NCBI GenBank assembly: GCA_013400115.1
Contig: VXBP01000332.1
Coordinates: 171,095 to 235,094, forward strand
DNA length: 64,000 nucleotides
Direction of reading: 5' to 3'
From: Rhinopomastus cyanomelas
Taxonomy: Eukaryota > Chordata > Aves > Bucerotiformes > Rhinopomastidae
Shown here: piece by piece, positions 1-12,866 of the stretch
How positions within the stretch are numbered: the stretch's first letter is position 1
How the letters are laid out: each line of letters begins with the position of its first letter
Program-made: the position numbers and the translations under genes
The notes under the pieces: generated by a model
Databases searched by the model: none
What the model was told of the DNA's origin: nothing
What the model saw: only the letters and a program-made list of their open reading frames with translations

Positions 1-1644
1 CTATTACCTATTCCTTGATGGAGGGGAAGAAACACCTTTGAAATGAAATGCTTGCATGAGCATGAGAAGATGGATTTTAAAGAGCACTTATCAAAGCACA
101 TTTGACACGGCTGTGCACCTTTAAAAATGGGTTTCAGATGTGCTTTATTGTCTTAATTTATATCTTTGGGAGGCAGAGAAGGCCACCTTAGCTGGGGAGG
201 ATTTGGCTTTTTAGCTATAAACACTGACTTTAAAACATCTCGGCAGCATTTTCAGATTGTCAGAGTGAGCAGAAACATCCATGTTGTTAGCCAGATGGGA
301 AACTTCATATGTGCCTCTTCAACCAGTTAATTTTCTTCTTCAGTGTAGGGAAGCCAAAAGATAATGTCTGGGGCATACTTTCAAATGCTTTACTTCAAAT
401 CCTCCCAGAAAGTCTTACTCTTGTATTTATTAGGTTGGGTTTGTTTTGAAGAGTAAGCAGTGCAGTTCTGGCAGTTTCTTCATAATCTGGATTAAACCAT
501 TCTGGTAGTCTCACGGGAAAACAAAATGCTTTGAAATTGCCAGGACAATTTAAAAAACTACTTCACAAATGAAAACCTGACCTCTCCTTAGATTTCATGT
601 TGAAGCAAGTTTTAACTGATAAGTAAGAGCTGCAGAAATACCTCGTGGTCAAACCTGCAAGGAAGTTTTCATAACCACCACATTTACCACTCATTTGGTC
701 CACCCCTTATTTTAACAAATCACTAAAAGAAAACAGCTTCTTATATCTGTCTGTTTGGTTTCTTTCATTCCCAGTATGTTTTCCTATGTGCTTTTGATTG
801 ACTCGAGTTTGACTCTGGTTTTATTTATTGGGTCAGCATAATGCAAATCAAGTGCCGCTGCTGTCGGTTATTGCTTAATGCCTGCAAAGGAGCAAGAGCA
901 GCCCCGCCGAGCCCCAGGCTAGCGCTGCATCTGCACAGAGTTGCACCCATCCTGGGGTGAGATCCTGGGGGCAGCAATGGCCCAAGGCTGCTTTTCAGAG
1001 AAAGGGAATTAATTCAGACCCAAAGCCTTTTTGATGAGGTGGTTCTTGCAGGCAGACAGACCGGGGTGAGGAGTCAAGAGAAGTGCCAACTGGGGTTTGA
1101 GAATGAAGTGTGTTGAAACTGTGTTCTTTGGGTGTTCACGACTGCGTCTTGAAAGCGGCTTTTCTCAAAGTTCAGAGCATCAGGATTTCCTGATAATTAT
1201 TAGTTGTGAAAGCAAGGTTTTGGAAAATGAGAATTGAGGAAGAGAATTTTGGGAAATGAGAATTGTTGCTGGTTTGGGAACAAGAATTTGGAGGGAAAAA
1301 AGCCTAGAAAAGTTTTAAACCTTACTTTTAAATTGATGAAACCAGAAATCCTTCTTGGAAAAAGCCCACAAGTTTTGTAGCTTAGCAAAAAGTGCAAACC
1401 ACCAAAACTCCTTCCCCAAGTGCTGTCTTACACGGTCTCGTGAGGGGGTTTTGAGCAGGTGAAGTGTAGTTGGAGGGGGACACAAACCCCCAGCGTTTCA
1501 TACTCCATGTGACACTGATCACGTCCACAAAGAGGAATTGTGTCTGTCTCACGGAAGTGACCGGCACGGAGCGCATGTAAGCAGTGAGCAACAGCATGGC
1601 GATGCCTTTGTCTGTGCTGCAGCACTTTGTGTGCTTCCACAACA
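1..1644. other. Unique non-coding DNA
   Basis: No recognisable gene or interspersed repeat is visible; the open frames are short. Around 820-905 there is a compact block with a perfect POU octamer (ATGCAAAT, 841-848) next to TTGCTTAATG and a GCCGCTGCTG stretch, which has the look of a conserved regulatory element, but no alignment was available. At about 1215-1275 a GGAAATGAGAATTG-like unit occurs twice as an imperfect tandem repeat. Confidence 0.5.
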
Positions 1645-1864
1645 CATAGAATCATAGAATCATCAGGGATTGGAAGGGACCCCGAAAGATCATCCAGTCC
1701 AATCCCTGCCAGAGCAGGCTCACCTCACTGGAGAAGCCATGGTATCAGAATCACTCAGGGTTGGAAGGAACCATCATCCACTTCCAACTCCCCCAGCACA
1801 GGCAGGGACACCCCACCCTAAACCAGGCTGGCCAGAGCCCCGTCCAGCCCGGCNCAACACCGCC
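1645..1864 (-). mobile_element. CR1 LINE, composite 3' end (type A plus type B)
   Basis: Read on the minus strand, a type-B CR1 3' end (about 1743-1864) is followed by a linker (about 1724-1742) and then the terminal part of a type-A CR1 (1645-1723), which ends in two AGAATCAT-type tail units at 1645-1660. The B part matches the reverse complement of the 3' end of the long copy at 38.3-39.3 kb (GGTTGGAAGG, then AACTCCCCCA and GGACACCCCACCCTA). The B-linker-A order is the same at 39.3 and 47.3 kb. An N at 1854 lies in the B part, so the upstream end is unresolved. Confidence 0.9.
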
Positions 1865-3699
1865 GGTTCTGATGGTGATGGTTAGTACACGTGCGATTCA
1901 GAGCAGCGCCAGCATTAGCCGTGCTCAGCCTGGCATTCAGACAATGGAGGGAAATGGAGTGTAATTTTCAGTCTGGTAAAAGACCTGTGAGAAATTGTAG
2001 AAATTACGTGCTGACTTCCCTTTAATGAACAGGATGGTCAAATGACTGTCGAGGAAAGAAGGATTCTGCACATCCTGTCATGAGATCGCTCTGCAGCAGG
2101 TTAAGTGGCAGAGCTGATCAAGAGATGACTGTGACCCATTTTTATTACGGGTAGGCTAACCTCAAAAGATTCAGTAGATCTTTTCAGTTCACAGAAGGAT
2201 AAAATTACCTATGTGCTTATGCAACCTTGAGAAAAGATCTTCTGCAAGCCAGCAGAAATACCACTTCTGCTCCTAAAGCTAGCCGTGTGCAGAAGGATTT
2301 TTAGGGGCAAAGCCTAATGTTTGTCCTGGTTCCTAAGATATCTGTATGAGATGGGTGCCATCCCAAATAGCCCCAACATGTAAATGCTTTGGGATAAAAT
2401 AATAAATGAAGGAAAATTTATTAAGTCTTCTAATTACTACAAGAATTCTCATGAGAGAAATTTTAGAGATTCTTTAGCCACGTAAACATTTTTTCCATGT
2501 ATTTACTATCACTGGTCTTTCAAGAGGATCACAGCCATGGGCACCTCATACCTGTTTTTCTGCTCAGTGTTTCATCCTTTGCAGGCTAATGCAAATGATC
2601 AGTTTGCAAGTGGATCTGGTGTGCACAGAAAAATCCCAGATCTGGATGCATTGGGGTTGGGGTTTGGTTTTCAATACGTATAACTTACTATGGAAACGTG
2701 CCTAAGCGGATCCTCGGTTGTCTGGGGATCCATCGAAGCTGTTATTTGTCCAACGGGTTTCTGTCCCACAGGGCTAAGTGGAGAGGGCAGAAATGGCAGC
2801 TGGGTTTTGATCTGAAAGTTTAGTGAAGTGACTGCTTGACAGAATTCTTGCATGATCCATCTGTGCCATGAAACTGGGGAGGGTTTTGGAAATGTCCAGT
2901 CTGTTTATATTCAACAGTTATAAAAGATTCAGCTCTATTGCTACAGTAGTTTAAAGATGTGTCTAGAGCTTGAGGAGGCTGCTGGACCCAACCCAACCTC
3001 CTTGCCTAAAGGCAGCAGGATGATACTGAGGTGGCAGGAGCAATTACTTGCTATCGTTTTGTTTAGTCTGAGCTAAAACTACAGAGAAAGTTGACATCCC
3101 TGAGGTACCCAAGACTTTAAGACAACTTTGCTTCAGGGAATTGAAAGGACCGGAAATCACTGACTGATTCAGTGCTGAGGTCAGAATTTAGAAGGTACTT
3201 TGATTTTGGTTTTGCTGGTTTTCCTGAGCACCTACGCAGGAACGATGCTGGTGGCTCATGAGAGTATTTCAGTCGTTAATTGGGGAACCTGCAGGACTTA
3301 CTGAAAGGCCACAGAAAGGACATTTTGTCCTAGCCAGTAGGCGCAGAGGTTTAGATGCTGTTGCAATGCTGACTGTGGTTCTTAAGGCCTCTGCTGGACT
3401 GCAATGAAAAATTACTTGCCTGGTCTCTGTGCTGGTGGGAAGTGTGGTGTTCAGACGTAAAACACGGTGGAAAGACTTCCTGTTATACCCAATGTTCATG
3501 AGCTCTCACCTTCAATATTGTGATCATTGGTTAACAAAATGGTTACGAGCGTTCATCCAGGAGAGAATTTCCATCAGATGGAAGAAGAAAGATTCAGGAA
3601 ATCTAATCACAAAAGTACTTAGGAAAACCCCTCCAGGTCCTGTGTGGCTGACGGCAGTGAGAAGACCTGCACAAACGGAGATGGTTTCCTAACGTGAAG
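1865..3699. other. Unique non-coding DNA
   Basis: No gene or interspersed repeat is recognised. It contains a POU octamer at 2589-2596 and a partial RFX-like half site (TTACTATGGAAAC) near 2687. The open frames of 60-90 codons have no recognisable domain. Confidence 0.45.
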
Positions 3700-3748
3700 C
3701 ATAGAATCATAGAATCGGAAGGGACCTCGAAAGATCATCTAGTCCAAG
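3700..3748 (-). mobile_element. CR1 LINE 3'-end fragment, about 50 bp
   Basis: This is the terminal fragment only: two tail units, then GGAAGGGACCTCGAAAGATC and the CTAGTCCAA block of the type-A CR1. It lacks the short spacer (ATTAGGGATT) usually found between tail and body in type A, a small internal deletion. The unique flank resumes at about 3749. Confidence 0.88.
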
Positions 3749-6700
3749 CATGTGGCCAATACTGACTGTTAAGGATTTGTGTTAGTGATCTGCTACATAT
3801 TAATGGAATTGTTGTGTATTTGCTGCCTTCTTGATTATTTTCTTCCTCCTATCTCCATTTTAAGGAAAAAAGGTTGCCTACGTACCAAAATGAGATTCTT
3901 TGGTCAACAGACAAAACAAAAACAAATGGCAGAACTCAGGGGGTTTTTGTTTATCTGTACTCATTGCACTCCTTAACACTCACGGAAAGGACAGTTTTAC
4001 AGTTCAAGCCATCATCTCAAAGTATAAAATGCTGAAACCTGGAAGACACCAGGAATAAGGATTTGCCTGCCCAGGACAAGGGGTGTACATCATCCCTTGC
4101 AAACCTGCATTCGTAGCATTTTCAAGGAGTTCAGCATGCTGTTGGAGGAGAGGGACGACACCTTACTAGTGTTCCAATTCACTTGTCTTCCCTTAAATCT
4201 CAACCTTAATTGTTTTGAAAACCCCAGGTGCTGTGTGGCTTGACAAGCACTGTCAAATACATCTGTGGTGGTACTTCCACTGCCTCTTCCTCTTTTCCTT
4301 CCGTGTTTGCTGGTTTTATTTTACTTGTACAGGCAAATACTCAACTTCAAGTTGCTTTGCTTGCGTGATTATCCTTGACTCACAAGATTGGGGAAAAAAA
4401 GTCATTTCTAAACCACACCAGGGCTTTCAAAGGCTGAACTGATCATGATTGTAGTCTCAAACCTCCAAGTCGAAAGGTACAACTGGTGCAGTCCTTCAAA
4501 AGCAACAGTTTAATTGTGGGACTGTTAATGAAGAACTGCTTGTAGGGAGACAGGTGATGTCTCTACAGGAGCGTCTGCACAAGCATGATAGCAGCAGACC
4601 TGTGTTGCTGGAAGAACTGGTCTAACCTGACTAACAGAAATTCAGGATTTTCTCTGGCTTCAAAGTTAAGTGTGGATGCAGTTATGACCTATAAAATTCC
4701 GTAGTATAAACAAGAAAATATTCTCAGTTCTGTGTCTGCAAGATCATACGTCTGTAAAGTAATGATATTTACCTGTCTTGAGGATTGTCACCTTGAAAGC
4801 TGTGATTTGTTGAGAGAGAGCTGCAATGGGGCCAGATAAGTACCATCCATAAGCAGAGACTTGGGTTTTAAATCATTTTTCTACTGAAGAGCGATGGCTG
4901 CTTGGTTCAGAGTTTCCAGCAGCTCCAAACAACTGGAATTGCTTCAATTATAGCACACAGGACTCCTTTCTCTTGTGAGCCATCATACTGTTCTGTAATG
5001 AAAAGGAGGATGGACAGACTACTACTATTATTATTATTGTTGTCATTATTGTTATTATTTATTATTGTTATTATTTGCAAGATTGTGAGAAGGCGCAGGC
5101 TGCAGACCTTGAGATGCTACAGACTTACTTGTAGCCACTTACAGGCTGCCTGCACACAGCCCTGCTTCCACCAAGGGTCTGAAAAAGGGGTACAATCACG
5201 TTAAGTCTGGTTTTATTTTGGGCTCTGTTAATCAAACAGTACGTTACTGCCTCAACGCTCGGGAAAACCACTGACTCATCTTCCTACCTGTAGTTCCAGG
5301 GCTGCTTTGAACCCATGCGTGCCCTGCTTACATGAATTAGAGCTGATAGGAATGACTGACCCAATTTATGAGGGATCTGCAGCCCATAATATGTCCCTAT
5401 TCCTACGAGTGCTGGGGGCTGCTGAAACAGGAGCCTCTGTGTCAGGCATTAAGCTGGCTGCAAACATGAGGATTTCAATGTTTCCATGAAAAATTATTCA
5501 TGGGAGCCATTTATTGGTTTTTCCTCTAAGTGGAAGAATCGTCCCAGATGGGATTTTCCTCTGTGGGCAACTCCTGTGCTGCACTGAGGCAGCAGACAGG
5601 AGCCTTGTCTGGTCACTGTTGACCTATGAAATGACAGACCCAAATATAAATAGTGACAATAGCGTGCGTGCCTGGATGGGTGTCATGATAGCTGTTGACC
5701 TGCCCAAAGGAGGGCTCCTTATTATTGCTCTGAAAGCAAAGCCATCATCAGGAGTCACACTGCACAGGTCTCATTGCGCTCACTTGGTTTTTCTCGTAGT
5801 GTTTCAGCTCAGCAGTGAGTTCTTGTGAGGAACAATCAGTTGATCACCCTGTTACAAAATGAATGTCATGAGAATCCCACGGAAAGCAGAAAGCCTTCTT
5901 GCAGAATATTTTGCCCCTTCTCATCATAGCTATTTTCCCCTCATAAGAACCTGAAACTTAACACCTCTCATTACACACCTGAGAAGCGTGTAACTGCTAA
6001 AGAAGGTTGTCCTATTATTTATGAATTAAATATGTATTAATTGAAAGCAGTGACTGAGACTGGAAATAACTTATGCGCTGGTGATTTACAAGAGGTTATC
6101 TCAACACCTATTTTTCTGTTAGTAATAAAAAAGTCTTGTTGTTACCATAGAAACTGTCATATCTCTACCTACACTTCTCAAAGAAACACACCAATGTGCT
6201 CCTATTTGTGTGTGCTCTTGTCCCACCCAGTGCTGGGAGGCAATCCTGGATGCTGCTAACCAGTGAAATAAATAAAGCAGCGTTCAGTGACAGTTTATTG
6301 TCGTCAAGTCTGAACATTCCCAGTCAAAGTAGTTTTGAAGTTCAAACAGCTACTTCATGGTTTTCAGATCCCCTGTGTCCATCGAGGTGCATCAGGTTGG
6401 GATCAATTTACCCTTGCGATGAACATCTGGACAAGGTAACTGGAAAGCAAGAAAGAAAGAACGATTTTGTAATTGTTGTTGTTATTATTTGTTTCAGAAG
6501 TGCTGTTTTGGAAGAAATTTATGGTTCCTATTAGATCAATAATTCACGTAACTTTTAAAATATGTCGCAGGAATGATTTTTGCTTAATTTAATTTCCGAC
6601 ATCGTTTCTACCTCTCCCGCCACAACCGTTCTGTGCGTCAGTTTAGCCAATGCAAGAGAGACACTTAAATCATCCCCATTGCATTTTTATTAATTCTTTG

Positions 6701-9700
6701 GTTCCTCTTGTCACTTGGATACCATCTGGAAGGAAGGGAGAATGCTCAGGTTGTTGCTATGCGGAGATAACGGAAGATGTTTACAGCAGAACATACAGTC
6801 ACATCTTTCAAGTCTTACTCTGAGGACTTGCTGCTTCACGTACTGAATCAGCGAGGCGCAGTTATGGCCAGACTTTGCCTGTAGCCTGGACTTGGGAAAC
6901 TTCAAGGGTTCTAATAAGCTCCAGCTTTCAAGGCAAACTGAGGACTACATAAAACCACTCGGCAACAAACCTGTCTGCGCACTGCAAGTGGATTTTTATT
7001 TATTAATGTCCTTAAGCACATGAAACCCCTACGTTTGCCTTCCTCGTTATTGTACAGAAGCCTTGCGCGTCGGGGCTGCTGTGAAATGCAACACTGACCA
7101 TATATAAACCAGACTGCCAGAGGAGGAGGAAAAGTTACGGTCTTTCTGGTATCAAGTTTTGCAATTGGAGTTTCGAGGGGACTGTTGCAGTGGAGACCTG
7201 AAAGGAACCTTTTTGGTCTGTGCTCACAATGACAGAGGGAAAAGATTGCTCTCCGCCCCTGCCTGCATGACCTTGGTCTGTCGGCACCAAAAGCCTTCGG
7301 GGTATGCAAGGGGTTAAATATCACAGAGCTTTGCAGCTAAAACAATGGATTGATATGAAGTTACCAAGGAAATTCAGTTGAGTTATTTAGCCCCCAATAC
7401 TTTCATTTGTTTTCTTTGCTGTCTTGGAGTCCTCGAGGGTCTGAGGAAGCAGGGAAGGATGTCAAGCGGATGAGAGTCCATCTACACACTTACCAGCTTC
7501 CAAATGAGGTCTTTAAAGACTTTTTACTTAGGTAGAAGCTGGGAACAACCTGAGAGGCAAGGCTCAAACTAACAGAGGTTATTACTGCTACTATTAACTG
7601 TTAAACTAACTGGTTATTACTATGGTAAGCGTTGCAGCCCCTCACAGTGAGTACTTGCACAGCTGCAAATGAGCTCCAGCTAGGGAGTGGAAATGTTTTT
7701 ATATTCCAGAGCTCTCTGAAATCTTGGTTCCTGCCTCTTTCTTGGATTTAGGAAGCTTCACGCTTCTGTGCGAGTGGCAGTGAAAACTTGAAACTCTCCA
7801 AGGTTTATGCACCTGAACTCCAGGAGACCATGGCAGCCTTCAGGGTAAATTACTAGGCAACTTACTTAGGAAATGGGAGCCCGGGTCTTAGGTCAGAAAG
7901 TGCTTGAACTCACAACTCCCTACAAGGAATGTTGCCAAATGATCAAACTGTAGGCAGCAAGAGGACTGAGTTGGTTTCCACGTCACTGTGATGCCAGGAA
8001 TGCCGGAATCCACCGTCCAGAAAGACTAAGCTTGACTTCTGCCTGGGAGAGAGGATCCTGAATTCTGGACCCTGATCAAGATAACAAGCAAGCAAACTGT
8101 TTTGATCAATTGAAATGCAGGAAGGCATTTGGTTGCGATTGTCTTCAGAAAAAGACAGCATTTTGAGCAAGAAAATGGAACACATGCTAGTCAGAAACTG
8201 GTGAGACAAAAGACCTCTGACTGTTCTGGATTCCTTTTGGAATGGCCAGTAAATGAAGCGGGTGTCAGCGTGTGTGAGGTTACCAGGTTAGTAGCATCTG
8301 CAGGAAAGAATTAATTCGGGTTTTTAGCCAAACCCTCGTGCAATCAGGCTGAAATTTTGGACTCCAAAAACCTCTCCCAAACTCAAACCTATCCCCAGTG
8401 GAAACAGCCAGGTTTCACCTTATTGCGGTCTTCAGCCATGCAAAACCATTAAGTTCACTGCAGCATTTCAGCACAAACCCATCAATCGCCCGGAGAGCAG
8501 TTGAAAGGTGGCAGAATGAGTGACCCTGCTCCAAGTTTTGAATTCATGGCAAAGCAGCAAAGCAAGTAGCTTTCCTCTTAGACTTCTTGTGCAGGTGTTA
8601 CCCACGCTCTGTCACTGTCTGCCCACATCTCCCAACGTTTAAGAGAAAAAGCTCAGAAAGCAAGCAGACATTAGGCACACACTGTATGAAAAGGGCTGTG
8701 TGTGATCTCTCAGAAGGTGATTAGGTCAAAAGTTCTCTCACACAGTAATCTGAGCCTTGTACTGTAATTCATGACATCTCACTGTGAGAAATGAATGAAT
8801 ACATTTCTCTCTCAGAGAATGTCTTGGGTGATTGAATACAGGAGAAGCAGCAGCTTTCTGGAAACGTCCCTCTCTGTTCCACCAGCAGGGCAGTTAGGAC
8901 AGAGAGCAGCTCACCTGGATGTAGAACAGACTTGCAGAGCAAGCAGCTGGAGGTCTATTTCAGTGTATTTGTCTCTGGGGAGGCGTTTCCAGTCTGTTAA
9001 GGCACGTTACTCTGGGTGCACGTGCAACTCAACTATGAGTCACAATTCATTTCACTTCATCCTCATATAACGTGAGTATCAGCTGACAGGCAAAGAAATG
9101 CACTTTAGAACATGTATGTGAATGCTTTTTAGATAACTTCAGAAACAGGGTGTAGAAGGCTCCAAAGTATTCTGTTCTGCCCCACAAGGAACATTAATAT
9201 TGGAGTCGTTAACTGAATGTGTTCACGGAGAAAACACCCCATGTAGGTGCCCAGCTGTGAAGACAGAAAGCCTGGTGCATTCCTACTGAACAGAGCTATG
9301 GAAGAAGTCCCTGCTGCTGTCTGTGTGAGGACAGCAGCACATGTGCCAGCCACCTTGTACTTTGGTGGCTGGAGAGACTGTATTTTAAGCACACTGTGAT
9401 GCCAGGGGGTTGCAGTATAATCAAGACTCCAAACTTCTATGCAAATTTTCTGAGCTGCAGCCCCAGTTTTGCAGTGTCCTAGTCTAACCAAGCAGAGAGA
9501 GGTCCTGCCAGCCCGGGAATACCTGCCTTGACTAGGAAAGGAAAATCCTGTTTTCTTTCTTTTTTTGTATACTTTTTTAACGAAAGGCAAATTGTTGTCA
9601 AGGGATGCTGGCTGGATGCAGGATGGCGGCTCGAGGATGTGTTGGTAAATGCTCCAAAGTTTTTAACACGGTCAAGAGAAGCCAAACTATCTGCAGAACT

Positions 9701-12549
9701 CGCTTGATGTGCTCAGAAGTCGTCTCCTGTTTCTTTAAAAGCAAAGAAACGTCCCAGTAAAAAAGCTAAGCAAACAAAGCTGCAAGGCTCTCTCTCAGCT
9801 TGCATTTGACTAAATAATGTGCTTCTCTTGATGAGGTTGAGCTGCGGAAGACTCCTGCATGAGGCTGCATCATTGCTGTGTGTCTCATACAGCCCATGCA
9901 GTTGCATAAAGTGAAGCAAATGGATCAGCAATTCCTGTTAAACAGTTAACAACAACAAATGGACTCGCCGTGTTTTGGGAGGAGCACACCGGAGTTTTTG
10001 TGGTGCTGGTACATCAGCTTCTTATTTGCAGTCAGCCACGTAACACGAGGTTCTGAATCACGTTCTACGGCCACTATAACAAACTGTGACCTTGAGGTTT
10101 GGCTCTGCACACGTGCTTGTTCTTGGGAGCAGTCCCACAGAAGCTGCAGAAAACATGAGAACTCGAGTCCGTACGGTGCCAATGTAAATGAAATGAATTT
10201 CTGCATCCTTGTGAGAAACTCTGATTTTCATAGCAATGAAATTAAGCATTACCCAGTCTGGGTCTTTGCGTCCAGACACGCATTTTAAAGACTTTCTGGT
10301 AGCAGGATGCTGTGTGTCTGCCGTGTGTGTTCACTGATGTCTTGGCTCAAGAGCCCCTGACTCTCCTGGAGACTCGCATTCCTAAATCCTTTCTGGTTTC
10401 AGGGCACCTGAAACTTGTCGCTCTGCCTTTAGCCAGCGACAGAATTGAAACTGTCCAGCTTACCTGCTCGATGCTCAGCAGGGCTCAGGGGAGGTGCCTG
10501 CACCCTCTCTAAATTCAGCTGTGTAACCTGAAGTTTCTTCGGTGCAGAACTAAAAATAACAATCCGTATTGCTAATGCTTTCAGGACGCGGCAGCCGTCT
10601 GCAAGACTGTGCAGAAGGCCATCTGATCAGCGAGGAGCTGAAAATCTGTGATGCTGTGATTTCTTGAGAAGCCCAGGCAAGGTAAAGGGAGCAAACAGCG
10701 CAGTGTGATGAGTCATTAGCAACTGTTTTAGCAGAGGTGAGGCTGCATTATGGCAGCACTTTGGTAGCCAGAGCGGTGCGTCTTCATCTCGTGCCTGTTC
10801 TGCAGTGTCAGTGGAAAAACATTTCCACTTCAGGGGCAGTGAGCATATGTAATGCAAACATTTTGACAGTGAACGTAAACAGCTTTCCTGCATTTTAAAC
10901 CATTAAATCAGGGACACAAATTTCCAGGGCTTTGCAGATTGTGATCTTCGCTGACTGTAGAGAAGATGGTGTTGCATCTGTTTAGTGTTGGTAATTGCAT
11001 GCTCTGTTGTGCCACCGTGACTGCATTTTAATAAACATGGGCTTCTTTAATTGTCGTGGACGCGAGGGTCTCACAGAGGACCGTGGTGCAGAAAAGGGGT
11101 TTTCAAGAAATTAACAGTAATTGGGATGACTCGACTGCTGCTCGTGCTCGCTCAGCTGATAGGAAGATACCTCAGCCTGTGTGATTTGTAGCTGCTTTCA
11201 TTTTGGTTTCAGTCAGCTTGCCTCAGCTGTGTATTTTTTGGGTGTTTTTTTGAATTTGGTTCATGGACAGGAGCCTCGGGGGAGTCCTCTTGGTCGGACT
11301 CTAGGTGCCCACTGTTATTTCTGTCCTTAGAGAGCGTTTAGGGTCTGTCTGAAAACACTTCTCCACCCTGTCCCAAAATAGTTTTGCAGGGAAAATTGGT
11401 TTTCTTGAGCAGAAACACGAAGTGTGTGTCAGGATGGGCCCCGTGTGCCAGGGAATGGTGCCCCAGGGAAGGAAATAGCCACAGACTCCGTGGAGCAGGC
11501 GGCTTCTCGTGGAGGAGGGAAAGCCTGAAACTGAGTTGCCTAGAACAGAGCAAATGATTTGTGAAAGAGGTAATACGACTCTCTCAGCTTAAAGGAAAAG
11601 TTTTCTTTTCTAATAAATTATTTCTCCCCCGGTTAGTAAATCATTTCCCCTTCCTAATACACTTAATTTGCTATTCCCTTTAATTACTGCTTGTCCAGGT
11701 GGATCTTAAAGGCTGCAACTTAAAAGGACTCTAACTTCAGCCTGGCAAAAAGCCACCTCCTGCCACATCATTAAGTGAAAGACAATCATACTCTGCCTTA
11801 TAATAACACAGACAAGGTTCAAAATGCTGCAGTAAGTGTTTTTCTAAAGGTAAGGTCGTGTGTTAATATAAAGACTATAGGTGGGGGTTGTATCAGGCCC
11901 GTCAGACCCCTCTGGAATGAAATGTCTGTCTATTAGTGTGAGAGTTTGTGACCCTTGGATCATGCAGTTCCACAGGCGTGCCAGGGATGGTGTTTTCTTA
12001 GAGGGAAGCTGCCTTTGCATTGGCATTATCTGCCTCTAACTCTAGTCTGCTGCAATAGGGCTTACTGTTCTCTTCCCATGGGAAGCAACAAACTTGGAAC
12101 GTAGCTTTTATAGACAGAGCAAAGAGGATCCTGCACCTAGAAGGGCTGCCCTGTGTTTGCCTTGCAGTCCTGCTTCCACCTCAGTATGCGGCTGGCCAGC
12201 TTGGCTGTTGGTTGATTTCTGGACCAGCTATGCCGCGCTGTAGCCTGTCTCTTGCACGCAGAGACAGCAGCTGTCTTGCCCTGGTACTTTGAAGCCACGT
12301 CCAGATCCTTGGAATGTTAGTGTCTTGGGGAAGGAGTGAAGAGCTGAAGAGGAAAAGAACAGTCAGAGGAAAACAACTCTTTATTTCTTTCCAAGATGGA
12401 GTTTGGAAACTGAAACAAGCCAAGTCCCAGGGCTGCCTGAGCCCTCTGCACATTGCATCTCCCACAAAGAACCAACTGGCTCTGCCTGACACTAAACACC
12501 TAATATGCCTGCAGCTTTTACAATGTGCTGCTCCTCAAAGCACCTAGTC
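3749..12549. other. Unique non-coding DNA, 8.8 kb
   Basis: Apart from an ATT microsatellite at 5018-5076, no repeat or gene is recognised. Minor points are an RFX-like site at 6141-6154 (GTTACCATAGAAAC, one mismatch to the X-box), a POU octamer at 9439-9446, and a short GTT/ATT run at about 6470-6490. The longest open frames (153 codons on the minus strand at 9129-9590; 137 codons on the minus strand at 6911-7324) carry no recognisable domain and fit chance. An intron or an intergenic spacer would look the same. Confidence 0.45.
5018..5076. repeat. ATT-type microsatellite
   Basis: Trinucleotide array of ACT/ATT/GTT units with several interruptions, followed by ordinary sequence. The interruptions suggest an old, fairly stable array. 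In one plus-strand frame it encodes a leucine/isoleucine run, which makes a spurious 100-codon frame at 4902-5204 look like a membrane protein. Confidence 0.85.
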
Positions 12550-12683
12550 TTCACAGGAAGACAGACATCCCTTTCCCTTCTGTCCTGAAAATGTGTCTGG
12601 GGAGTGAAGTTTGCCAGAGCCCAGCATGCCCATTCCCAGCAGAGGAGCAACGGGACCTTCCAACCCAGGAGACTGTCTGTATC
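12550..12683 (+). repeat. 134-bp direct repeat, left copy
   Basis: This 134-bp block is repeated base for base, as far as can be read, at 12733-12866. The two copies are separated only by a CR1 tail fragment (12684-12731) and an N (12732). The left copy joins the CR1 tail at GTCTGTATC; the right copy runs on into unrelated unique sequence. This is the pattern expected when two contig ends that should overlap are placed side by side. A true tandem duplication, or two alleles (with and without CR1) strung together, would look similar. Confidence 0.9.
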
Positions 12684-12731
12684 ATAGAATCATAGAATCA
12701 TAGAATCATAGAATCATTACGGATCGGAAGG
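12684..12731 (-). mobile_element. CR1 LINE 3' tail, cut off at an assembly gap
   Basis: Four consecutive CATAGAAT tail units are followed by CATTACGGATCGGAAGG and then an N at 12732. The element therefore begins normally on its tail side but its body is missing. It is type A by its ATTACGGAT-GGAAGG spacer, matching the copy at 28273. The tail is longer than in most neighbouring copies. Confidence 0.88.
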
Positions 12732-12732
12732 N

Positions 12733-12866
12733 TTCACAGGAAGACAGACATCCCTTTCCCTTCTGTCCTGAAAATGTGTCTGGGGAGTGAAGTTTGCCAG
12801 AGCCCAGCATGCCCATTCCCAGCAGAGGAGCAACGGGACCTTCCAACCCAGGAGACTGTCTGTATC
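12733..12866 (+). repeat. 134-bp direct repeat, right copy
   Basis: Second copy of the block at 12550-12683, starting directly after the N at 12732 and continuing at 12867 into unique sequence (CCTAAGGCACAGCC). Identity looks complete, so the event is either extremely recent or an artefact of assembly. Confidence 0.9.

Noticed and set aside
4902..5204. Frame with a Leu/Ile run resembling a membrane helix
   Set aside because: The run is the translation of the ATT microsatellite at 5018-5076.
12681..12719. Short regular AGAATCAT array resembling a satellite or CRISPR-like repeat
   Set aside because: It is the normal 3' tail of a CR1 LINE; there are no spacers and no cas genes, and the sequence is vertebrate.
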